64,000 nucleotides of DNA from Brugia malayi (Eukaryota > Nematoda > Chromadorea > Rhabditida > Onchocercidae). Of the stretch, positions 54,325-64,000 are shown piece by piece. Positions within the stretch are counted from its first letter, which is position 1. Every line of letters starts with the position of its first letter. The stretch is from assembly GCF_000002995.4 (NCBI RefSeq), contig NW_025062479.1, forward strand, positions 19,402,721 through 19,466,720, written 5' to 3'. The position numbers were made by a program, and so were the translations under genes. Below the pieces are notes generated by a model. It ran no database searches, had not been told where the DNA came from, and saw nothing but the letters and a program-made list of their open reading frames with translations.

Positions 54325-55274
54325 CTTTAACTGAAATATCACCCTGCTCACCCAGTAAATATTTTACCCAAACAGAACCTTAATTAAAAAAGCTGGAAGG
54401 ATATAATAACTGAAGAATGAATATCGAGATTAACTTCCAATTCCTAAGTCATATGAATTAGCTTATAGGTATATCTGTAAATGTATATTTTTAAACGATA
54501 TGAAAAACTGAGCTTTTGAAGCTGTTTTAAACAGATCAGTCAAGAAAAGACATTCCAAAACAATACCAAAAAAACCGATAAATGCTAAACAATTTGTTTT
54601 TACATACTATTTCATCCATTTATTTCAATCACAACACACTTCATTCCGCTCTTTCTAGTTTCTAATTAACTGTTACAGTTAGAGAAGCTTCATGGCCAAC
54701 ACTTATTCAGATATATAGAAAGATAAACTGCATATAGAATCATTACAATTCAGCGGAACAATACTCGAGAATACATCTGCTAATAATATCTGATAATCCG
54801 TTACATTCAGGAGATAAGAATTATACAGCAACAAATAAAAAATCATAGGAATGACAGTAAAGTCTAGAATACCTGTCCCATCACATGAATACAACACCAT
54901 CCAAGGACCTACAACACCGCAAAATGTCACCCTCACCGCATTTCTCACCTGCCATACTACAGATCTGACCAGAATAAGCAGGTAGTGAGACGGGTGGGGC
55001 TGAATGAGAAGGGCAGAGACGACTATGAACTTGTTAAGGATAATAGGGTAGATTGCGATGGGAGATGTTAATGACTACTGATTCGAAGGATGGTAGAGAT
55101 GGACAGAAATGACGATAGAGAGGCTTGCATGAGAGAGATCACACGTCTATAGAGGGAGTATTAGTCGATTTCCAAACTAGCGGCGTTTCCTAAAATGTGG
55201 TGTTTATTCATAATTCGTACTTCAGTTCCACTTTATTGGGATAGTTTGTTGACGTACGTCAGGGACGTGTGGAG
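54325..55274. promoter_or_regulatory. Divergent intergenic region between the repeat-protein and STEEP1 genes
   Basis: The two genes are transcribed away from each other from start codons 950 nt apart. The middle (about 54880-55200) is GC-richer and purine-biased, as expected for a shared promoter region. The minus strand is stop-free for about 120 codons from roughly 55068 to 54703, but the translation is hydrophobic with no clear start, so I do not call it a gene. A plus-strand ACTTCAG at 55219-55225 is a likely trans-splice acceptor for the STEEP1 gene. Confidence 0.45.
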
Positions 55275-56886
55275 ATGACATCGGTAATCGAGAGTGATCC
55301 GCATGAAGTGGAACACGTAGAGGATGATCGTTTTCGAGGAGAAGGTAAAATCATCGATGAGCAAGACCGAGAAGAACACTTTGTTAAACCATTGCATACT
55401 TATTATTGCCACTGTGGACAGGTACATGATTCATTTTCTCATTTATAAGAAGAAAGATTAGAAGGGAATCATTTCTAGTGTGAGAAATGCATTTAGCCCT
55501 TGAAGAGGTAGTTAGTACGTACGCTACATTCAGGACCAATTATTTAACGGCATCTAAAATTAATTACTTGTTTGATTAAAGTGCTGACATGCAAGTTTGG
55601 TGAATTACTTAACACTCATGTTACAGATAGCGATGATAACAGATACACTGTTAACAAGGATGCCCTTACGGCGGCGCGATCGATCACGCGTCATCGATCC
55701 TGCACGTACGGAAGCCAAAACATTTGGTGTTAATGGTGACACTGTTTATGTACGGAGGTGAACTTTGTGTGTCAAAATATGCATATTTTGAAATTTGCCG
55801 CACTTACGTTCTTAAATTCTGTGGTCTGCTGAGAAATTTTAGAGTTGTAGAGAAAAACGATAGTCTGATATGCCTGTAGTTTGGATTCACATTTAACTGT
55901 CTTGGATAGTGATATCTTTTCTCGTTCCGCATAACCTTGATATCTAAATGGATATGTTTTTTAGAAGAGAAGGACTGGAACAGCAATATAGAAAAAACTG
56001 TCACAAATGTGGGATTCCACTTTTCTACTATCATCCATTCAACTTTAAAAATTATCTTTTTATCTTTGATAATGCTGTGCGTTCTGCGCAGCAGATTGGT
56101 GGCCTTAAACTTGCAAACGAAGAGCAGCCTGTCAAAAAGGTTAGTTGACATTTTGTCTTAAGCATCTCTATATTTCCTCTTGCTGTAATCAGTCGGCTCA
56201 CTTTATTGTATTTTTTGTTTTAGTAGATTTCTATATGTCCTACTTCAGGTGATTATGACGAAACATGTAAAAAATCAAGGGAAGGTTGGTTCAGTCACTG
56301 TTTCTACGGTCGAAGAAGCGGAGGATGAACTGGAAGCGGTAAGCGAGACACTGTTAAATGAGTTAAGGACATGGAAGAGTTTTAAACTGGATTTTTTTTT
56401 GTATGTTTTCAAAGCAGTAAGAAAAATCTAGACGATCATAGACATTTCTTAAGAACTTTATCCATACAGTGCGTTGTGCATTACACCTTACTTTGCTATA
56501 TCGGAGTATGATATCATCATCTTTGGTCAAAGTGTAAACGGTCTGGATTTTAAGGTTCACAACGTTGTGTGTTCTCTTAAGTGCCACAAAAATCCGAAAG
56601 TTAATCACTATCGGTTTGAAAACCATGCAGAATTAACATGACTCATTTTTTTTTGCAGATTTTTTCTTGATTTAATAACAGTAATTAACAAATTTTATGT
56701 GTCAACATAATAATCAAATTAAGCCTCAATTTATTCTAGCGAGAAATAGCAGAATCATATACACTGAATGCCCGTATGATTGAATACCAAATGAAAAGGA
56801 AAGGAATGTTGAAAAATCAAATTTCGGAGGAGTTAATTGAGGCGAAGAAAAGACGAGAGGAGAATAAGAGAGGAACATTGTTATGA
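55275..56886 (+). CDS. STEEP1 (CXorf56) homologue, complete
   Basis: Human STEEP1 binds STING and promotes its exit from the endoplasmic reticulum; the family is older than STING signalling and is also linked to spliceosomal complexes, so the ancestral role here is open. Five exons: 55275-55421, 55627-55757, 55965-56139, 56249-56338, 56740-56886; 229 aa, close to the human 222. Diagnostic blocks are all present: YYCHCGQ near residue 45, [12 protein letters not shown] near 65 (human [12 protein letters not shown]), [20 protein letters not shown] near 95 (two CxxC pairs likely binding zinc), [13 protein letters not shown] near 165, and the basic helical C-terminus. All junctions keep phase. A short 5' leader follows an ACTTCAG acceptor at 55219-55225. 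Confidence 0.95.
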
Positions 56887-59736
56887 TACATTAATTTCTG
56901 GTGATTTTCTTCATCCATTTCTTAGGGAATAATAATGTAAGGATGGTAGATCAAATTATCGAATTTCCTGAAAAATACTTTTGCTTTTATTAATATGTAT
57001 TTTGAAGTTTCTTTCACCTTCATCATTTAAACAAAAACTTTTCATTTAGGAAGTTCTTTAAAGCACCCTTTTTATTAAATCATGTGCACAATTTTTGGAC
57101 TAAAGTCCACATGAAAATTCAACATTTAAGATAAAGCTTTTCTATTTAGTCTCTTTTTGTAACCTTTTCTCCCTCCCAATGGGAAATTCGATAATCATGT
57201 AGATACTGATATTTTGTGCTTCAGAAGCGGTAAATCTTAAAATTGTTTTCATTTCTTGAAGTTGTTTAGAAGACACTGACCATAGCATTTGAATCTGAAA
57301 TTGTTCTTTTTTTCAGTTTTTGCATTATCCATCAAGCTTTTTTTTTTCTAAAAAGTGAGAAATTTATCTTTTTGATTCTTTTCGAACTAGCACAAATGAG
57401 CAGTGAGCATTATATTGCCATCATTTTCGTGTTTTGCGACTGTGAGCGTTGAAATATGATCTCATAATAAATAGAAAATCCTTTACGGGATTATTCTTTT
57501 AATAAATTCAAATAGAGTTTTGACAGGTAAAATGAACCTCACAATAAGAATGTTAGCATATTTGCTGCTTCTTTTTTGAAAATCCCTTCGGTTCTGAATG
57601 TAAATCCTATCCCTCCATAGCGGGAAGTATAGTTTATGGGAAAATGTTCATATTTCTAAACCCAAAAAAGATTAAGGGAAAAATCGAACCGAATTGTATG
57701 AAGCTTTTTGGTGATTACAGTGAAATACGCACTTCTTTCGCTGCTATAGTTACTACGTCTCGATCACTTCGAGCTTACAATCATAAACACTGTTTTGGTC
57801 GACATTATTATGAATAAGTAGTTCAACCTGTAACAACGATGTTAACAGTTTTATTAATCTTGATAATGTTATTGGCAGTGATACGTAAGACAGGTTACGG
57901 ATGAGTGTAACTTAAGATACATTGCAGTTTTACTAATTTTAAACACGAAACCATTTTTTTCCGTTCTTGCTAATATCCAATATTACAGTATAGATTTTGA
58001 TGCAGCCGAATGATGATTCACTTCTTTGACGAAAATTGAGTAGCGTGCTTTCTAAGCAGTTCAATTTGAAGTAAGCAAAGCTTGTTATCGAAATTTTAGA
58101 GAGAAGGTATTTTTTCGAGTGTTCTGTCGGAGAAATTTGTTAAAGAGATTGAAAAATTAATTTCGAAAATTTTCAACATAGTATTTTGGTAGCACTGAAA
58201 ACTAGCTTATATTCTCAGACTCGAATTTCACGGGTTGAATTCTGGATTTCCAGAAAATCACGTCCTAGACAATTAAAAAATTTACTTGATCATATCTCCT
58301 GTACGTAAGTGAACAACATTTAGCTAAAGCTACTTGAAGTTGCATAATGGACGCATACCTGTCAAAAATAGATAATAGTGATTGATTTAATAAATAAATC
58401 GAAAGAAGTGGATTGAACTTTCATGGTATGTGCTACAGTGTCTCGCAAGAGGCACAGCCTCTACTTGAAATAAATTCATTGTCTATCTTTCGGCTCAACT
58501 CCGATGCAAAATACCGATGTGCACTGACCCCTTCTCTAGTCATAATTTACAAAGTAGCAGACTTCCGATCATCCGTTAAATTGTTGTCGACTAAAGTTCA
58601 GAATTTTTTTTATTTCTGACAGCCAAAGATAGTTACTGTATAAACATTTCTCCGAAGTTTTACAGAAGCTCTCTATAACATTCAGAAAATCTTTAGTCAT
58701 TTAAAAACTTGACACACAACAAAAGTGCTTTTGAAGTTTATTAATGGTTTAATTGTGATGACTAACTTTTCCGTAGACATCAGATGATGTTTCTGAATTT
58801 AACTTTCTTTTCCCTTCCCATTTTACCAAGGACACAACCTGTCCGCAAGCAATACATTGGATCTACAGGACTTTCCTCATATCTTAGATTTTTCGAGGTC
58901 GTCGATGGATTTTAGAACATGTTAATTAATATTATTATTATTAATATTATAAAATCATTAATTTCGATATTATCGACAGATAGAATGATATCAACGATGA
59001 ATGCCAAGTTAGCTGCCGAACATTATTTAAAAATAAGCAACAATTTTAATAAAGTTTATTCACTGCCTTTTTTGTCTTGAGTAATCTTCATTATTCTCGC
59101 AATGGACGAACATACTTGTGCATAGAATTTTCAGTTATCTCTAAAAGAAAATGGAAATCGAATTATAAAGATGAAATGAAATTTGAGCGTCACACCTTCC
59201 ATGTAGCTTTTTGAATTCTTATATCAAACGGCTCGTTCAAAACTGTTGTTTCCTAAATATAAGCAAGATGTTTACGACTCGAAAATTTTCATTCTAATAC
59301 ATTAAACTTCTTACTTTATATGCACCTCAAATGTGACACTAAATAGTCATTCAAAACTATCATTTTTGTTATCGCAAATCAATATCAACTATCCATAATT
59401 ATAAATAATCATCCGTTCCTAACTCGCACAACCGTATATATAAATACCCGCTTATATTTCAGTACACCATTACATTTCCTTTCCACTTACGTTACTATCC
59501 TAAATTTTCTTCACAAATATTTTAATTAAAAAGTTGGTGGGTACTGGCCACTATTATTCTTCATAATAGAATCAAGTGCACACTTCTGACAGTCCTGGAT
59601 GATTCCATGGTCTTGGCCACTTATTTTGGCCCTCATCCATCTAGCAATGAACAATTCGACGACAATAATACCTAACATTATATTTTGTCTCATTTATACT
59701 TAAGTGTAAATTGTGGATTTGAAATGAAGGAATAAA
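56887..59736. other. Stretch without a supported gene
   Basis: I see only short AT-rich open runs, T-rich tracts and an ATTATT-rich patch at about 58925-58955. The distal part probably holds the Tribbles promoter. Confidence 0.5.
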
Positions 59737-62700
59737 ATGACCGGTTTTCTTCTACCTCCATCTTGTACAGTATCAGCCATCTCGCGGGATAATATAGAGG
59801 TAAGATATTTATTCAATCAGTTCATTGAGCAGATTGTCGTGTTTTTTCTCTCTGAACTGAAAAAGCACGATTATCCTGATTGCAGTGATGTTATAGTGCC
59901 TTAGCATGTAGAACCTTCTTTCGCAGTGAACGTTACAAGTAAGTCTAAAAAAAAAAAAGAAATTGTAAACTTAAATACCGATACTTTGTTTTCTGCGCTT
60001 ACTAAAACATGGAATGGCTCTAAGCAATTTCTCTACCCATCAAAAAATCGCTGAAAATATCGAGAAATGTTCCAGATATGATCCATCCACATATTAAAGC
60101 AAAAGATGTGGAAAGAATGGTACTCCGTCACACAGAAATAACTTCCCGAAATGTCATCACTCGTCACTTTTGTCTTCCGCGGCAAGTAATTGTTGAGAGC
60201 ATACTGCACAGCTAAGGCTATGCACAGTTAACAGAGATATAGCATTCCTAAAGAGACAACTGAATAAGTCCGTCCCTCTCTCACCACATTTTCATCAGTG
60301 CTGCTCACTATTCTTCCATCCTTCACTTACTAGAACGGGAATTTAAAATGATGAATTTGCTAGGAAAAAGAGAACTTTGAATAATTCGACACTTAATAAT
60401 TTGATGTAGTACAGAGATCTGATTCACTGTATTAGTATGAAGGTGACTACCAGTCGTCATTGGACGGTTTTATTTCATCTTTGGTGCTTAGCCTCGCCCT
60501 TCAAAACTTCGCAAGCATTCATCCTCGACTGACGCATTCCTTGTGAACCATTCACCTATCCACAAGGACATGCATGCAGACAGGGAGTGAGTTCATGGGA
60601 CTATGATGAAATACCAGTGACGAAATAAGTGTAGGGAGGGCTGACGGTACTCTTTGGGGACTTGTGTAGTGCATCTCATGTGACCCTTTGGCCCTTTGAA
60701 CTTCCACATCGAGTGGTTACTCTAAAGCTCCACACAGCCCCTTAAATGACGTCACAAGTAATTCAATCTCGCTACCCTCTTCGAGTCTCTTCTTAGCTGG
60801 AACAGCGATATATTTATCGAGTCCTTCATTTCCCCTTATTTCAGTTAGTTGTTTACCTCATTTATCCTCATCTCTCTCCGCATTTTTTGTATATTAACAT
60901 CAGCATCTTCTTCATGTTCTCTCACTCTCTCTCCCAAGCATTAAAGTTCACTTCGTATAATTTCAATATGGTAGATAAAATTCTTCTTTTCTTAGCATTT
61001 TTCTAACGCCCCAAATTTATAAATCTGTGGGAGTGGAGTAGTAGCAGAATGAATACCAATTATTAAAGTACCGTGCTGCATTATGACGAGAGTATGCTTA
61101 AGTGATGCATGGTTGTTACATTCATTGTCCTTTTACCAGTCCCATAATACCATGATAAAATAATGATCCATTTTGTATTACCAATGCTAGCAATATAACT
61201 AGTCGTAAAATTCATTTTCGTAATTTTTTATATTGTTTGCGTATTGTAGTTCTGCTTGGATAGGATGGGATGGGTGATCAGCAAATTTCGTGCCGATTTC
61301 TGCTTCTTCATTCTCATTTAATTAATGTGATCATTGCAGTTACGTCACCGCATTTAACCGCATTTACACGTTTATTTGAGTATTATTTATCTGCAGTGTG
61401 TTCTTGCTTTATTAGATATGAGAGGAGTCGAAGTATTCAGATATCTTACCTTGTGATTCTTATTCGCTGGCCTTTCAGAAAGCATACGGGTACGACACTC
61501 TTCCAGGTAAGATTTTTTTCCATTCCAAGAAACTGAATAAATAAATATTAAAAACAATACATTAGTGATTTTGATATGGATATACTGTATTGTTTCTATT
61601 ATGACAAACTAATATTTGGAATACTGTTGAACGAAGCATTATTATTGTTCGTATTGCTTATTTTGAGTAGAAAGAGAGAGTACAGCAGCACGACAGCTAC
61701 ACTATCTCTGTTAATGACAAGATTTCTTGAAGTCTCTACGTCATGATAAGGGTAAGTTTTCAGCGACCTCTTATTGTTAGCAATGTATTCTGTCGATGAG
61801 TGCACTTCGTCGTCGACTTCAGCTTCTCACAAACAATCTAAACCCAGTGGTGACATGGCAACTGCACGAAGTAATGATGTTTTGAGTAGAAAGCGTACAG
61901 CAGCACGACAGCTTCCACGAATTATGCTACATCCAAGCAGTCCACAAGGAAGTGATGCAACGAATAGTTTAGTAGCAAATGATTGCTTACAAGGTTTTAA
62001 TTTTCACATTAATGTATCTTTATGACATTAAACTAATAATGTTTTCTTTAACTAATAAGTCAATAAGCCATTCCATTAGTTTATTGGCTTTGTTGAAATG
62101 TTTCCAGAATTTGCCGATATTTTAATGCAGCAGTTGAAATCACCAACTTTATATTTTCTGTTGCCATTTCACTTTACGTTTTTGTTCAAACTGAATGATT
62201 TTTTTTATTATCACAAATGAAGTAAGTTAGAAACTCAACAAACAGTTATGGCATAGTGTTTGATATCAGTTTGAATATTACATCAAGTCATTTTAAGATG
62301 AGGCAGGAGTTTTTGCTATACCATTTTGTGTTATTTTTTTCCATTCACGAGCTGTTTAGATTGGGCAAAAAAGAGCGTCGGTGCTGTTCATGTGATTTGT
62401 CCATAACTTTTTGTATAATTAATGCTTTCAAAATTTGGATGGTTCTATGTCACTCAGAATTACGAAATCATGAATAGTGCTTGCGAAATAAAAGCACTGT
62501 CATCAGTAATCTTGAGTTTTCTTATTAGTGTGACCAAAATTGACCTAAATTTTGACCTAAATTCCAAGCTTTTAAGTTAGAGATAAAAACTTTGTTTGAA
62601 ATATGTTGAGAAACCTGTTTCAAATGCGACAGCATTTTTGACAGTCATTGTAGCACGCATTTTTGTGAGTGATAAAAAGACCAGAAAGAAAACAATGGGA

Positions 62701-64000
62701 TCTGGGCGGAATTAATGGCTTGATTTTTTTTTTTTTGAATTGCTTGTTTAATAGGAAGTATTGTAATAATTTTAGTTTACGATTCATAATTTGCTGATGA
62801 AATCGTGAAGCAAAGTATGATATTAAGATTGAAAATCTTTCAGAGGATAATGGAAATGATGCAAAGAAACGTTCACGAGATGTTGCGGGAAAACACGCTG
62901 ACTTTGCCTTATCGGAACTGAGTGACAGTCAGTCAAAAAGTCCAGTTTGTTATGCTAAAGACTCAGAAAAGGTTGGTGATTGACCTCCATTGTGTCAGCA
63001 ATGGGCAGAGTATCATTCTTATAACTACTGTTTGAATTTTTCACTTCTTCCAGAGAAATCGGACATGGCCAGAAGTAAATAACACTGTGGTTTGTGGTTA
63101 TCAGCTAGTTGGTGCTGGAAAAGAATTTGTAGCATATCATATCGAGAAAAAAGTTGTAAAAACTTGTCAGGTCACCACCAATTGCTTATCGAAATGTGTT
63201 TTTATAGTTATTTTAATAGTTAAAGGGAAAAAAAAAATATTTTAATTTAAAAAAAAGCTAAAAAAGTTCGTAGTTTGGACACTTCTCTGTGATACTAGAA
63301 AGTATGTCTAGAAATCCAAATTCCCACAACTCTGCTATAAGTGTGTTTCAGCTAATCGATAATGAACAATATATGAAGCTGTTGACAATCGCAAGTCGTT
63401 TGAATGAGGCCAAGAATTATTGGAAATATGAGGATCTGGAAGAGATGAGGTTTTTATATACTCAAAATAGATACAAAGGAATAAAATTTGTCTAGAACGG
63501 AAGAAGAGACGATGTCAGATTGGGGCAGGAACATTTTAGTTTCTCCATTTCCGTATTTCTTTGGTTTTTAAGGAATATTGAGTTTTACAACATTTATGCA
63601 TCATTTATTGTCTTTTTTCTCAGAGAATTTGTATTGTCCTCTGGAACGGAAGTGTGTACGGATGATAATGGTCAGCGTTTCATGTTTTCCAATTGGCAGT
63701 ATGGCACCCTGCACAGTAAAGTCCAGGCAGGCAAAGTTAAACTTTCGGAAAATGAAGCATTTTCGCTGTTTTCGAAAATTGTTAGAGGAATTGCTTTTTG
63801 TCATGCCTGCGGGATTGTTGTACGTGACGTCAAATTGCGGAAATTCGTCTTCACAGACAAGCAGATGCAAGTTTTTTATCTGTCTTGGGTTCAAAAATTT
63901 CTTTTTCTCCCTTTAATAAATCTTCCGTGTTGAGTGTCCTATTGGGCTTAAGTAGCATAATTTCAGGACACAACTGAGATTGCGAGATATATTTGACGTT
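59737..64000 (+). CDS. Tribbles-family pseudokinase (NIPI-3-like), 3' end beyond the window
   Basis: Tribbles proteins are scaffold pseudokinases that couple substrates to COP1-type E3 ligases; NIPI-3 is the C. elegans member in epidermal stress and immune signalling. Proposed exons: 59737-59799, 61479-61506, 61823-61993, 62844-62971, 63054-63170, 63274-63449, 63624-63866, 63967 to beyond 64000. The N-terminus is low-complexity, basic and Ser-rich. The kinase-like part starts near residue 130 and lacks a proper glycine loop. WQYGTLHSKV (human YGDLHSYV) and IVVRDVKLRKF (about 292-302, human LVLRDLKLRKF) identify the family; the catalytic HRD is VRD. The intron at 63867-63966 must begin with GC (AT|GCAAGT) to keep phase into TQLRLRDIF. 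A second N-terminus could start at ATG 61783 behind TTTTCAG. The C-terminal lobe and COP1 motif are outside the window. Confidence 0.85.
60240..60960. promoter_or_regulatory. GC-richer block in the first Tribbles intron
   Basis: This block is less AT-rich than its surroundings, with CT-rich tracts (about 60820-60945) and several CG dinucleotides. It lies upstream of the alternative ATG at 61783 and of the 28-nt second exon. It may act as an internal promoter or enhancer; the evidence is composition and position only. Confidence 0.25.

Overview
The window reads as AT-rich eukaryotic nuclear DNA, most likely from a parasitic nematode. Genes are split into short exons (22-400 nt) by GT-AG introns of roughly 50-1,500 nt. 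Several start codons sit just behind a TTTCAG-like acceptor, as expected for spliced-leader trans-splicing. The protein set (a DHX9/RHA-1 helicase, class I ribonucleotide reductase R2, a STEEP1-type protein, a Tribbles pseudokinase, a BTB protein) is metazoan. Intron length and base composition resemble filarial worms more than Caenorhabditis, but this is inference. There are no bacterial features, rRNAs, tRNAs or CRISPR arrays that I can support.

Layout. 1-10,400: no gene I can defend, a few short direct repeats, one composition island at about 4 kb. 10,401-15,591 (-): a tentative gene of very small exons that starts with a convincing two-exon membrane anchor. 18,883-19,571 (-): small membrane-type reading frames just downstream of the helicase. 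19,797-31,380 (-): a complete 25-exon DHX9/RHA-1 gene. 31,882-32,139 (+): fragments resembling the C-terminal Cys-rich end of piggyBac-type transposases. 33,020-35,399 (-): a complete seven-exon BTB protein with a C-terminal cluster of four CxxC pairs. 38,738-39,113 (-): a broken segment that looks like decayed phosphofructokinase. 39,911-41,380 (+): a four-exon gene of unknown function. 45,474-47,790 (-): complete nine-exon ribonucleotide reductase R2. 49,547-54,324 (-): an 11-exon unrecognised protein with beta-rich repeats. 55,275-56,886 (+): complete five-exon STEEP1 homologue, divergent from the previous gene. 59,737-64,000 (+): Tribbles pseudokinase, cut by the window end.

Exon boundaries were set by hand from splice signals, reading phase and remembered family alignments. 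For the helicase, R2 and STEEP1 every boundary keeps phase and family spacing, so those models are firm. For the BTB, repeat-protein and Tribbles genes most boundaries are firm and one or two are best guesses. The 10.4-15.6 kb gene, the transposase fragments and the phosphofructokinase relic are proposals.

The genes do not form one pathway. Shared themes are nucleic-acid handling and dNTP supply (helicase, R2), stress or innate signalling (Tribbles; STEEP1 is known from STING trafficking in mammals) and perhaps ubiquitin ligation (BTB).
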